From: an uncultured Bacteroidales bacterium
Lineage (GTDB): Bacteria > Bacteroidota > Bacteroidia > Bacteroidales > Muribaculaceae
Reading direction: 5' to 3'
DNA: 60,486 nt
Assembly (NCBI GenBank): GCA_902768435.1
Contig: CACXLJ010000033.1
Location: forward strand, 1 to 60,486
Below are positions 36,491 to 45,174 of this stretch, in pieces (within the stretch, counting starts at the first letter, position 1; the number at the start of each line of letters is the position of its first letter). The notes beneath the pieces are model-generated. The model saw only the letters and a list, made by a program, of their open reading frames with translations. It was not told where the DNA came from and did no database searches. The position numbers and the translations under genes were made by a program.

Positions 36491-38533
36491 TTAAGATTTG
36501 ACCCATTTTTCTATCTCTGAGGCAATGTTTTCGGGTGTAAATCCGAATTTTTCATCCAAAATGCCATAGGGAGCCGAAGCACCAAAATGGTCCAAACCAT
36601 ACACCTTGCCATTTGGTATCAGGCGCATCAGAGTCGAGGGCAACCCAGCTGTCAAACCAAATGCTTTCAAATTGGAAGGAATCACCTGGTCGCGATAGGC
36701 TTTATCCTGATTCATGAACACACCAATCGATGGAGCCGACACAATTTGCGATTTCACGCCGCGTTCCTTGAGCAGTGCGGCAGCAGCCAGCAGTGTGCCC
36801 ACCTCCGAGCCATTACCCACTAGAACCACATCGGGAGCGTCATCTTTATAAATAATGTAAGCTCCCTTCTCGGCCTGCAGTGCTTCGTTGAATCGGGCAG
36901 CATAGCCCTCGCCATTCATGGCAGGCAGGTCGTTCACATTCTGGCGCGACAGGATCAGGGCTGTGGGAGTGTGAATGTTCTCCATGGCCATCTTCCAAGC
37001 CACCGTGGTCTCGGCACTGTCGGCAGGACGCAGCACCAGCATGCTGTTGCGGCCGCTATGGTTCTTGAGTTCTTCCATCAGGCGTATCTGAGCTTCTTGC
37101 TCCACAGGTTCGTGAGTGGGGCCGTCCTCTCCTACCCTGAATGCATCGTGGGTCCAAATGTATTTCACCGGCAATTCCATCAATGCAGCGATGCGTGCAG
37201 CAGGTTTCATGTAGTCGCTAAACACGAAGAAGGTACCACAAGCGCCAATCACGCCGCCATGCAGTGCAATGCCGTTGATGATGGCAGCCATAGCCAACTC
37301 CGAAACGCCCGCATGCAGGAACGCACCACTGAAGTCGCCCCGCTTGAATGCTGTGGTCTGCTTCAAGAAACCGTCGGTTTTGTCGCTGTTGGCAAGGTCG
37401 GCACTCGACACAATCATGTTGCCCACCTTCTTAGCGAGCTCACCAAGCACATCGGCCGACGAGGCACGCGTAGCAATATTCGGTTTGTGAGCAATAGCAG
37501 CATAATCGATTGCTGGAAGTTCGCCCTTGATATAACGATCGAGTTCTTGTGCTTTCTCGGGATTTTCCTTGCGCCACTTTGCAATCTTAGCCTTGCGCTG
37601 ATCGGCTGCATAACGCATGGCAGCTTTGTAGTCGCGAGCCAGTTGCGACACCTCGGGGAACACAGCCCACGGATTCTCAACATTGCCACCCAGGTTCTCG
37701 ATGGTCTTGGCATAGTCGGCGCCCGACTTGCTCAACGGATTGCCGTGCGTGCTGCACTGGCCTTCGAAGTTAGCGCCGTCGGCCGTCACGCAGCCATAGC
37801 CCATGATGGTGTTGCCAATGATGATGGTGGGGCGTTCTTTCTCGGCCTTGGCCTCGGTGAGCGCCTTGTCGATGGCATCAGGATCGTTGCCGTCAATCTC
37901 AATCACATTCCAGTTCCATGCACGATATTTCATCGCTGTGTCCTCGTTGCTCACGGCATCGCAATTGGTCGAGAGCTGAACACTGTTGCTGTCATAGAAC
38001 ATAATCAAATTATGCAGCCCTAGGCAACCGGCTATGCGGGCAGCCTCTTGCGAGATTCCTTCCTGCACGCCGCCGTCGCTGATAAAGGCATAGGTCTTGT
38101 GGGCAAACAGTTCGCCAAAACGAGCAGCAATAAAGCGCTCGGCAATGGCGCAACCCACTGCCATCACATGGCCTTGACCCAGCGGGCCCGAGGTGTTCTC
38201 CACGCCATGAGCCACATCGAGTTCGGGGTGACCAGGTGTCACGCTGCCCCATGAACGGAACTGTTGAATCTCGCTGGCCGAGTAGCGCCCGGTCAGGTAC
38301 AGTATCGAGTAGAGCATGGGCGACATGTGGCCCGGATCCAGAAAAAACCGGTCGCGAACAAACCAGCTGGGATTGTCAGGGTCTTGCAAAAGATGCTTAA
38401 AATAGAGCACCGACACAAAGTCGGCACCGCCCATAGCACCACCGGGGTGCCCCGATTTTGCTTTCTCAACCATTGTTGCCGCCAGTATGCGCACATTGTC
38501 GGCTGTTCGTTTCATCAATGCTTTGTCTGTCAT
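36491..38533 (-). CDS. tkt: Transketolase
   Basis: A 680-residue transketolase, moving two-carbon units in the pentose phosphate pathway with thiamine diphosphate. The N-terminal domain has KSGHPGGAMGGADF and the ThDP/Mg motif region (GDGGVQEGISQEAA-like, here ISDGGVQEGISQEA). The pyrimidine domain has THDAFRVGEDGPTHEPVEQ, and the C-terminal domain closes the protein. A promoter-like pair (TTG at 38667-38665, 20 bases, TAATTTCG at 38644-38637, an imperfect -7) lies upstream. The gene stands alone between the sugar transporter and the OmpA-like gene. Confidence 0.97.
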   Translation of the reverse strand: MTDKALMKRTADNVRILAATMVEKAKSGHPGGAMGGADFVSVLYFKHLLQDPDNPSWFVRDRFFLDPGHMSPMLYSILYLTGRYSASEIQQFRSWGSVTPGHPELDVAHGVENTSGPLGQGHVMAVGCAIAERFIAARFGELFAHKTYAFISDGGVQEGISQEAARIAGCLGLHNLIMFYDSNSVQLSTNCDAVSNEDTAMKYRAWNWNVIEIDGNDPDAIDKALTEAKAEKERPTIIIGNTIMGYGCVTADGANFEGQCSTHGNPLSKSGADYAKTIENLGGNVENPWAVFPEVSQLARDYKAAMRYAADQRKAKIAKWRKENPEKAQELDRYIKGELPAIDYAAIAHKPNIATRASSADVLGELAKKVGNMIVSSADLANSDKTDGFLKQTTAFKRGDFSGAFLHAGVSELAMAAIINGIALHGGVIGACGTFFVFSDYMKPAARIAALMELPVKYIWTHDAFRVGEDGPTHEPVEQEAQIRLMEELKNHSGRNSMLVLRPADSAETTVAWKMAMENIHTPTALILSRQNVNDLPAMNGEGYAARFNEALQAEKGAYIIYKDDAPDVVLVGNGSEVGTLLAAAALLKERGVKSQIVSAPSIGVFMNQDKAYRDQVIPSNLKAFGLTAGLPSTLMRLIPNGKVYGLDHFGASAPYGILDEKFGFTPENIASEIEKWVKS

Positions 38534-38700
38534 AATCTGTTTATTTCAAGGTTTATATTGATTGGTTTTGTAGTATTTCACATCTCTGATATGGCACTTG
38601 GGCAACCCATATCGCCATAGCCCTACATTTTCTTTACGAAATTACTGCTTTTTTCGCAACCCTGCAACTTTTCGGCCCCATTTTTCCATTTTTATGCCAT

Positions 38701-38737
38701 AAAAAAGGCGGTTACCAACATATTCATGACAACCGCC
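38701..38737 (-). terminator. Intrinsic terminator after the sugar transporter gene
   Basis: On the minus strand GGCGGTT (38737-38731) pairs with AACCGCC (38713-38707), followed by six T's. Confidence 0.85.
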
Positions 38738-38762
38738 CTGTTTCTTTAGGTCTGATTAGAGG

Positions 38763-40298
38763 TTATTCGGCCTCTGCTTTCACCTTCTTCGACAAGCGGC
38801 TACCCACCAGTGCATAGAACAAGATGTAAGCTGCGCAGAAGATTACCACCACATAGCTAATCATATAGGAGTTAAACATATCAGCAACAAGACCTTGGAA
38901 GGGAACCAAGATACCACCACCGAACACCATGGTCATGAACAGACCTGATGCCAGGCTCGTGTACTTGCCAAGACCCTCGACCGACATGTTGAAGATACCA
39001 CCCCACATCACCGAAGTGAAGAGACCCACCAAAACGATGAAGATAATGCCTACAGGGGTTTCGCCCCAAACAACCGACATTGTTTTCCAATCAATACCTG
39101 GCATATTGAAGGTGAGATCTTTAGGAAGCAAGATGCCCAATAGCACAAAGATGATGGCCATTGTTGCGCAGAAAGTCACCTGCTTGCGGCTGCTCACCTT
39201 GGCGCCAATCACACCACCGAGCAGTCGGCCAATGAGCATTAGGAACCAATAGATGGCCACAATTCCACCTGCGATGGTCGCATTCATCATAACACCAGGC
39301 TCTTCAGCCCTTACCTTCTCGGGGGTGAGTTCCCCTTTTTTAATTTTCTCGGCGGTAGATGCGATATCTTCCTCAAGGTCAACGATTGCCAGCGAGTCGG
39401 TACGGCTCAGGTTAGGAGTTCCTTTCTTTGACATGATTTTGTTGAAGCTGGGTGAAAGTTTATGAAAAGCGAGAGCAGCCTCGACAGCATCCTTCTCCTT
39501 AAATTCGTTGAGCACAGCCTCTTTCTTGGCAATCATCTCCTCGGTATCGGCAGTGAGATACTGCATAGCATAGGTTGGAGGCCCCACTTCAAGGCCCAGA
39601 TACAAGAAAATGGCAATAATACCCAGTGTGAAGTGCCTATATTTCAAAGCACCGCCAATCTTTGCAGGCTCAGCCTTCTTGGCTTCGTCTTCGTCTTCTT
39701 CCTCCATTACAGGCTCTTCAATCTTAGTGAAGAGAAGCACCACAAATGCCACGGCAAATATGATCAGAGCAATCATAAGGGCAGGGGTAGCGTCCTCAAT
39801 GGCTGCATGAGCTGCATCGGCAATGAGCGAACCCATGATAATGGTCACTGCCACAGCTGCCAGAGAGTTGCACACGCCACCAAACTGCACCAGCTGGTTA
39901 CCCTTGTTGCCACCACCACCCATGGTGTTGAGCATGGGGTTCACAACGGTGTTGAGCATGCACATGCAGAAACCTGCGATGAATGCACCCAGCAAATACA
40001 CCCAGAAGCTTTCGATGCCTTCCCAGCCACTCATGTACTGAATGAATACGCCGAGAATACCGATTGCAATGGCGAGCAAAGCCGTCTTCTTGTATCCCAA
40101 TTTGTGGAGCAACATACCGCTTGGGATACCCATCACCAGATAAGCGATAAAGTTGGCTGCATTACCCAGCTGAGCTGCAAAGCTCGATGCATGGAATTGG
40201 TTTTTTACTATCACAGCCATCGGGCTGCAAAGGTTGGTCACAAAGGCAATCATCGCGAACAAGAAGAACATCATGATGATCGCCACCCATTGTTTCAT
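38763..40298 (-). CDS. Sugar transporter, MFS (FucP/GluP-like) with an extra loop domain
   Basis: A 511-residue inner-membrane transporter with about twelve segments and FucP/GluP-like landmarks (FIAYLVMGIPSGMLLHKLGYKKT, NTVVNPMLNTMGGGGNKGNQLVQFGGVCNSLAA). It probably imports glucose, galactose or fucose with protons. Two features set it apart from the usual 400-440-residue members: an acidic central loop (about 195-212, EEPVMEEEDEDEAKK) and an 85-residue charged insertion (about 250-335) between the seventh and eighth segments, predicted to face the periplasm. Upstream, TTTG (40364-40361), 21 bases, TATCTTTG (40339-40332) is a good promoter. Confidence 0.88.
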   Translation of the reverse strand: MKQWVAIIMMFFLFAMIAFVTNLCSPMAVIVKNQFHASSFAAQLGNAANFIAYLVMGIPSGMLLHKLGYKKTALLAIAIGILGVFIQYMSGWEGIESFWVYLLGAFIAGFCMCMLNTVVNPMLNTMGGGGNKGNQLVQFGGVCNSLAAVAVTIIMGSLIADAAHAAIEDATPALMIALIIFAVAFVVLLFTKIEEPVMEEEDEDEAKKAEPAKIGGALKYRHFTLGIIAIFLYLGLEVGPPTYAMQYLTADTEEMIAKKEAVLNEFKEKDAVEAALAFHKLSPSFNKIMSKKGTPNLSRTDSLAIVDLEEDIASTAEKIKKGELTPEKVRAEEPGVMMNATIAGGIVAIYWFLMLIGRLLGGVIGAKVSSRKQVTFCATMAIIFVLLGILLPKDLTFNMPGIDWKTMSVVWGETPVGIIFIVLVGLFTSVMWGGIFNMSVEGLGKYTSLASGLFMTMVFGGGILVPFQGLVADMFNSYMISYVVVIFCAAYILFYALVGSRLSKKVKAEAE

Positions 40299-40331
40299 GT
40301 AAAGAACAAGTCAATTTTATTTATCAAACTA

Positions 40332-40364
40332 CAAAGATAAGCAATATTTCCCGTAAATGACAAA
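40332..40364 (-). promoter_or_regulatory. Promoter of the sugar transporter gene
   Basis: Minus strand: TTTG (40364-40361), 21 bases, TATCTTTG (40339-40332). Leader about 30 bases. Confidence 0.7.
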
Positions 40365-40387
40365 TATCTATCGTCAATTCACTAAAA

Positions 40388-41056
40388 TCAGTATTCGCGA
40401 GGACCGAAAATGTCGGTGCCAATGCGCACCATCGTCGAGCCCTCGTCCACTGCCAGTGGCCAGTCGTCGCTCATGCCCATGCTCACCTCGGTGAAGCCAT
40501 CGCAACCGGCAAGCACACCGCTACGCAGGGTTTCAAAAGTGCTCTTGATGCGCGCAAACTCGCGTCGCACCTGTTCCTGATCGTCGGTGAGAGAGGCCAT
40601 GCCCATCACACCGCGCAGGCGCACATGTTCAAAGCCCTGCAACTGGCCTGCCGTGGCTGCCTCAAGCAGTTCGTCGACCGTGAAACCGCTCTTGGTTTCT
40701 TCCTGTGCCACATGCAGTTGCAGTAGCACATCCACGATGCGGTCGATGCGAGCCGCCTCCTTGTCGACCAGCGCTAACAGCTTCAGCGAATCGATGCTCT
40801 GAATCATGCTCACATGAGGCATAATCATGCGCACCTTGTTGGTCTGCAGTTTGCCAATGAAGTGCCACTGCACATCGTCGGGCATTTGCGGAGCCTTTGA
40901 CACCAATTCCTGGGCACGATTCTCGCCAAAGATGCGCTGGCCAGCCTCGTAGGCTTCCATCAGGCGCTCCACCGGGTGGAACTTCGACACCGCAACAAGT
41001 TTCACACCCACAGGCAACTCACTGTGCAGTCGGGTTATATTGTCAGCTATTGGCAT
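40388..41056 (-). CDS. YggS-family PLP-binding protein (PLP homeostasis)
   Basis: A 222-residue member of the YggS/PROSC family, the single-domain alanine-racemase-like fold that binds pyridoxal phosphate and buffers its cellular level. The PLP lysine is in VKLVAVSKFHPVERLMEAY (about residue 22), and FGENRAQELVSK and WHFIGKLQTNK follow. I start it at 41056 (MPIADNIT), two bases after the stop of the DUF4494 gene; a longer start at 41080 lies inside that gene. An AAGGAGG within the end of the upstream gene could serve as its ribosome site, suggesting coupled translation. Confidence 0.93.
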   Translation of the reverse strand: MPIADNITRLHSELPVGVKLVAVSKFHPVERLMEAYEAGQRIFGENRAQELVSKAPQMPDDVQWHFIGKLQTNKVRMIMPHVSMIQSIDSLKLLALVDKEAARIDRIVDVLLQLHVAQEETKSGFTVDELLEAATAGQLQGFEHVRLRGVMGMASLTDDQEQVRREFARIKSTFETLRSGVLAGCDGFTEVSMGMSDDWPLAVDEGSTMVRIGTDIFGPREY

Positions 41057-41057
41057 C

Positions 41058-41516
41058 TCATTCCTCCTTCTTGTCAGCAAGTGTCTTGCTCAAATCGGCG
41101 GCAAACACATCCATGAGCGGAGTTTCGATCACCGATGCTATTTCGTAGTCAAAGGCCACGCCCTTCATGCTCTCGAGGAATACTTGCAGCACCTCTTCGA
41201 GCGTGGAGGCCTGCACCAGCGTGAGCGAGGGAGTCTTTTTCTCGGCAGCTGTCTTCTCGTCGATGGTGATCATGTTGATTTTCACCTTATACCAGCGGTC
41301 GCCGCCCTCATGATAGAGCACATCGTCGAATTTAGCCTTTCTCACGGCTGTCACCATAAATTCGCCCGTCACATAGGGCATCATCTCCTCGGTGATGCGT
41401 GCTTCGGCCTCGGTGAAGCTCAGCGCGTCCACCAGATAGGTTTCGGGAACAGCCTTCACGGCACCCGTCTCAAGTGTCTTGTCGTACTTGACTTTAGTCT
41501 CAAACCATTGTGTCAT
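41058..41516 (-). CDS. DUF4494 protein
   Basis: A 152-residue cytosolic protein of the Bacteroidota-specific DUF4494 family, recognisable from the start MTQWFETKVKYDKTLETG and the LVDALSFTEAEARITEEM segment. Its function is unknown. Its tight pairing with yggS (one base between stop and start) is suggestive of a housekeeping link. Its promoter (41646-41675) is well formed. Confidence 0.9.
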   Translation of the reverse strand: MTQWFETKVKYDKTLETGAVKAVPETYLVDALSFTEAEARITEEMMPYVTGEFMVTAVRKAKFDDVLYHEGGDRWYKVKINMITIDEKTAAEKKTPSLTLVQASTLEEVLQVFLESMKGVAFDYEIASVIETPLMDVFAADLSKTLADKKEE

Positions 41517-41645
41517 ATTCCTTTGTAGTTTAAATCGTTATAAAATCGTAATTTTGATGCTTATTGGAGCAGGCCGCATCACAGTTGCCACAAGCCATTT
41601 GTCAAGCAGCGAGCGCTTAGCCGCAGCCCCCTTCAATTCGCTCTG

Positions 41646-41675
41646 CAAATGTAGTCATTTTTTCGCATTTGCCAA
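41646..41675 (-). promoter_or_regulatory. Promoter of the DUF4494-yggS operon
   Basis: Minus strand: TTG (41675-41673), 19 bases, TACATTTG (41653-41646). Predicted leader of about 120 bases. Confidence 0.75.
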
Positions 41676-41716
41676 TCACCCCATCCTTTTTTATTCTTCA
41701 CCCTTGCGCGAATAAC

Positions 41717-41798
41717 TATTCAGGCAATTAATGCTAGGGAGTTAAGGAGTAAGGGAGTGACCGACTGACGCGGGTTCTTTATATTCAGACAATTAATG
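41717..41798 (+). repeat. Direct repeats around a heptamer-like tract
   Basis: A 17-base sequence TATTCAGRCAATTAATG occurs at 41717-41733 and 41782-41798 (one difference). Between them lies a short 7-base-phased stretch (AGGGAGT, TAAGGAG, TAAGGGA). The rest of the 289-base spacer from 41676 to the trpB promoter has no gene I can support; the 105-residue ORF at 41796-42113 overlaps trpB and its promoter and is rejected. Confidence 0.6.
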
Positions 41799-41964
41799 AC
41801 TATCAAATTGACAATTATTTCATTGATGACAATTATCGCTACGGAGGACGGGAGTTTAGGAGTGGCCTGCGGTGAGAACCACAAAGTGCTCGCGACAGAA
41901 TGGGAGCTGAGACTACTGGATGTGGTAGATATTGAGGGGTCGGTGAAAAATTGTTACCTAAAAA

Positions 41965-41996
41965 TTTGCATATTTATAAATGAGAGTGTAATTTTG
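41965..41996 (+). promoter_or_regulatory. Promoter of trpB2
   Basis: TTTG (41965-41968), 20 bases, TAATTTTG (41989-41996). Expected start near 42003, leader about 50 bases. Confidence 0.85.
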
Positions 41997-42052
41997 TCGC
42001 ATATTTTTTCACAATTATTTTATAATTATACATATTTATTCAAAACAAAACA

Positions 42053-43414
42053 ATGGAAAGCAAAAAATTTTTATTGCAGGAGATCGACATTCCACGCGCA
42101 TGGTATAATTTAATACCCGACATGCCTGTGAAACCCGCTCCGCTCATCCACCCAGGTACCAAGCAGCCGCTCAAGGCCGAGGACCTCTACCCTATTTTCT
42201 CAAAAGCAGCATCAGAACAAGAACTGAACACCACCGACCGGTGGATTGAAATACCCGACGCGGTGCGTGACATGTACCGCATTTGGCGCCCCACACCACT
42301 CGTGCGCGCCAAGGGACTCGAGAAAGCCCTCGACACCCCCGCTCACATCTATTTCAAGAACGAGAGCGTGAGCCCTGTGGGCAGCCACAAGTTGAACAGC
42401 GCCATTGCTCAGGCCTACTACTGCAAGCAGGAAGGCGTGACCAACATCACCACCGAGACGGGCGCCGGGCAATGGGGTGCAGCCTTGGCACTGGCCGCCA
42501 AGCACTTTGGGCTGGAACTGGCCGTGTATATGGTGAAAATCTCGTATGAGCAAAAGCCCTATCGCCGCTCCATTATGCAGACCTACGGCGCCGAGGTGAT
42601 TGCCTCGCCCAGCATGTCGACCCGTGCGGGAAAAGACATCATCACACGCACGCCCAACTATCAAGGTTCGCTGGGCACCGCCATCAGCGAGGCCGTGGAA
42701 CTCGCCACCACTACGCCCAACTGCAAATATGTGCTGGGATCGGTGCTCAACCATGTGGCCCTGCACCAGACGGTGATAGGCCTTGAGGCCGAGAAACAGA
42801 TGGAAATGGCCGGCGAAATGCCCGACACACTCATCGCCTGCTTTGGCGGTGGCAGCAATTTCTCGGGTCTGGCATTCCCATTCATGCGTCACAAACTGAA
42901 CGGTGACAACCCCGACCTGCGCTTCATTGCCGCCGAACCCGCTTCGTGCCCCAAACTCACGCGTGGCAAATTCTGCTACGACTTTGGCGACGAGGCCGGC
43001 TACACGCCCCTCATTCCCATGTTCACGCTGGGTCACAACTTCAAGCCCGCCAACATTCATGCCGGCGGACTGCGCTACCACGGTGCCGGCGCCATCATCA
43101 GCCAGCTCAAGCACGACGAACTGATTGAGGCCACCGACATACCGCAACTCGAAAGTTTCGAGGCAGCCACACTCTTTGCCCGCAGCGAAGGCATCATCCC
43201 GGCGCCTGAGTCGAGCCACGCCATCGCAGCCACCATTCGCGAAGCCCTCAAGGCACGCGAGGAAGGCAAAAAACGGGTAATTCTCTTCAACCTGTCGGGG
43301 CATGGCCTGATCGACATGACGGCCTACGACCGCTATCTTGCCAATGACCTGACGAACTACAACATTCCCGACAGCGTCATTGAGGAGAACACAGCAGGAC
43401 TGACCAAGGTTTAA
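42053..43414 (+). CDS. Tryptophan synthase beta chain-like protein, TrpB2 type
   Basis: A 453-residue PLP enzyme of the TrpB2 subgroup, longer at the N-terminus than TrpB1. The PLP lysine lies in SVSPVGSHKLNSAI, and the phosphate-binding loop is CFGGGSNFSGLAF. ESSHAI and NLSGHG near the end are also typical. TrpB2 joins indole and serine to make tryptophan, usually without a TrpA partner. No other trp gene is nearby and the gene has its own promoter, so a role in indole salvage is plausible (inference). Confidence 0.93.
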   Translation: MESKKFLLQEIDIPRAWYNLIPDMPVKPAPLIHPGTKQPLKAEDLYPIFSKAASEQELNTTDRWIEIPDAVRDMYRIWRPTPLVRAKGLEKALDTPAHIYFKNESVSPVGSHKLNSAIAQAYYCKQEGVTNITTETGAGQWGAALALAAKHFGLELAVYMVKISYEQKPYRRSIMQTYGAEVIASPSMSTRAGKDIITRTPNYQGSLGTAISEAVELATTTPNCKYVLGSVLNHVALHQTVIGLEAEKQMEMAGEMPDTLIACFGGGSNFSGLAFPFMRHKLNGDNPDLRFIAAEPASCPKLTRGKFCYDFGDEAGYTPLIPMFTLGHNFKPANIHAGGLRYHGAGAIISQLKHDELIEATDIPQLESFEAATLFARSEGIIPAPESSHAIAATIREALKAREEGKKRVILFNLSGHGLIDMTAYDRYLANDLTNYNIPDSVIEENTAGLTKV

Positions 43415-43494
43415 CCCCAGTCAGCAACAGGCCATCGGCAAGCCTAATAGCCGACAGTCGTACATAGACTAATTACATTTGTCTCAATAGGAAT

Positions 43495-44439
43495 TTATTG
43501 GAACTGGTTACGAGTTGCAAAATACTCGCTAACCAGTTCTTGCATTACGGCCTCGACCGACTCAATGCCGCGCCCCTTGAACAGGCTGGCGACCTGACCA
43601 ATCTCGAGTTCGCCATTCACAATGTCGCCCTCGAAGATGCCCTTTTTCGCCTTGCCTTTGCCCAAAATCTCGCGCAGTTCATCGACGCTGGCACCAGCAT
43701 CCTCAGCTTCAACTACCGCAGACATGAAACCATTGTTAACCAGTCGCGTAGGTGATAACTTTTTAAGTAAAAGTTTAGTATCACCTTCATTCAAATTCAG
43801 GCACAATTTCTTGAATGCCTCACTTGCCGAACTCTCTTGCGTGAGGGCAAAACGAGTGCCTATCTGCACCCCCTCGGCCCCCAGTGCCTGCACCGCCACG
43901 ATGGCCGAGCCGGTGGCAATGCCGCCAGCCGCAATCAGGGGCAACGAAGTGGCTTGACGCACGGCAGGAATCAGACACAAAGTGGTGGTCTCTTCGCGCC
44001 CGTTGTGCCCACCAGCCTCAAAGCCCTCGGCCACAACGGCATCGACGCCGGCATCCTCGCATTTCTTGGCAAACAGCGACGACGAAACCACATGCGTCAC
44101 CTTCATGCCGTGCTCATGCAGCCAGCCCGTCCACTTCTTGGGACTGCCGGCACTGGTAAACACGATTTTCACGCCCTCGTCGGCGAGCAGGTTCATCACC
44201 GTGTCGATCTCGGGATACATGAGTGGCACATTCACGCCAAAAGGCAGATTGCCACAGGCCTCGCGGCATTTCACGATGTGCTCGCGAAGGGTGTCGGGAT
44301 GCATCGAGCCCGCGCCTATCAGGCCCAAACCGCCCGCCTTGCTCACCGCCGACGCCAGTCGCCAGCCGCTGCACCACACCATGCCGCCCGCTATCACGGG
44401 ATATTTGATTCCAAACAATTCAGATATTCGATTTGCCAT
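43495..44439 (-). CDS. FMN-dependent 2-nitropropane dioxygenase / FabK-like oxidoreductase
   Basis: A 314-residue TIM-barrel flavoprotein of the nitronate monooxygenase/FabK family. Landmarks: GIKYPVIAGGMVWCSGWRLASAVSKAGGLGLIGAG, the loop EGFEAGGHNGREE (FMN/substrate region), and IAAGGIATGSAIVAVQALGAEGVQIGTRF. It could be the enoyl-ACP reductase of fatty acid synthesis (FabK) or a nitronate oxidase. A -7 box TAACTTTG lies at 44475-44468. It diverges from yigZ and converges on trpB2. Confidence 0.85.
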   Translation of the reverse strand: MANRISELFGIKYPVIAGGMVWCSGWRLASAVSKAGGLGLIGAGSMHPDTLREHIVKCREACGNLPFGVNVPLMYPEIDTVMNLLADEGVKIVFTSAGSPKKWTGWLHEHGMKVTHVVSSSLFAKKCEDAGVDAVVAEGFEAGGHNGREETTTLCLIPAVRQATSLPLIAAGGIATGSAIVAVQALGAEGVQIGTRFALTQESSASEAFKKLCLNLNEGDTKLLLKKLSPTRLVNNGFMSAVVEAEDAGASVDELREILGKGKAKKGIFEGDIVNGELEIGQVASLFKGRGIESVEAVMQELVSEYFATRNQFQ

Positions 44440-44501
44440 AATTTTGAGGTTTAATTTGATTTTTGCACAAAGTTACAAAATGATTTTGAATTACCGCGGC
44501 A

Positions 44502-44533
44502 TTTGCATTTCTTTGTAGAGTTGATTAACTTTG
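44502..44533 (+). promoter_or_regulatory. Promoter of yigZ
   Basis: TTTG (44502-44505), 20 bases, TAACTTTG (44526-44533). It rules out the long TTG start at 44531, which lies inside the -7 box. Confidence 0.85.
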
Positions 44534-44557
44534 CACAAATATTTCACGCATGGCGTC

Positions 44558-45160
44558 ATGAGCGACTTTTTTAAAACCATCAAGGGCACTTCGCAAGGCA
44601 TCTATAAAGAGAAGATGAGCAAATTCATCGCCTTTGCCGTTCCTGTGGCCACCGCCGACGAGGCGAAGGCCGTGGTGAAGCGCTATGCCAACGAGTATCA
44701 CGACGCGCGCCACTGCTGCTGGGCCTACATGATTGGCACCCAGCGCAACGAGTATCTGTCGAGCGACAACGGCGAGCCCAGCGGCACGGCCGGCAAACCC
44801 ATTCTGGGCCAAATCAACTCGTTTGAACTGACCAATATCGTGATTGTGGTGATTCGTTACTTTGGCGGCATTAAACTGGGCACATCGGGGCTTATCGGGG
44901 CCTATCGCGAAGCGGCACGCCTTGCCATCACGGCAGGCGAAATCATCGAGTGCCACGAGCAAGCCACATTCACCTTCAATTTCCCCTATCTGGCAATGAA
45001 CGATGTGATGAAAATCACCAAAAGCAGCGATGTGAAGGTGCTGAACCAGCAGTTTGACAACGACTGCGTGATGACCATCCAGAGCGATGCCGACAAAATG
45101 CCCGCCATCAAGGCACGCATCCTGAACATTCCCGGCACAGCCAGCCTGGATCCTAAATAG
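44558..45160 (+). CDS. YigZ/IMPACT family protein
   Basis: A 200-residue protein of the YigZ (UPF0029/IMPACT) family. Seen: GEPSGTAGKPIL, RYFGGIKLGTSGLIGAYREAARLAI (the family signature), then a C-terminal ferredoxin-like domain. In eukaryotes IMPACT modulates translation control; the bacterial role is not settled. I use the ATG at 44558 because the promoter's -7 box covers the longer start; predicted leader about 18 bases. Convergent with the thioesterase gene 14 bases away. Confidence 0.92.
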   Translation: MSDFFKTIKGTSQGIYKEKMSKFIAFAVPVATADEAKAVVKRYANEYHDARHCCWAYMIGTQRNEYLSSDNGEPSGTAGKPILGQINSFELTNIVIVVIRYFGGIKLGTSGLIGAYREAARLAITAGEIIECHEQATFTFNFPYLAMNDVMKITKSSDVKVLNQQFDNDCVMTIQSDADKMPAIKARILNIPGTASLDPK

Positions 45161-45174
45161 TTATAGCCCGATTA

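Noticed and set aside
41796..42113. 105-residue ORF before trpB2
   Set aside because: It covers the trpB2 promoter and overlaps the start of trpB2 in another frame.
44531..44557. Longer yigZ start (TTG)
   Set aside because: The codon lies within the -7 promoter element.
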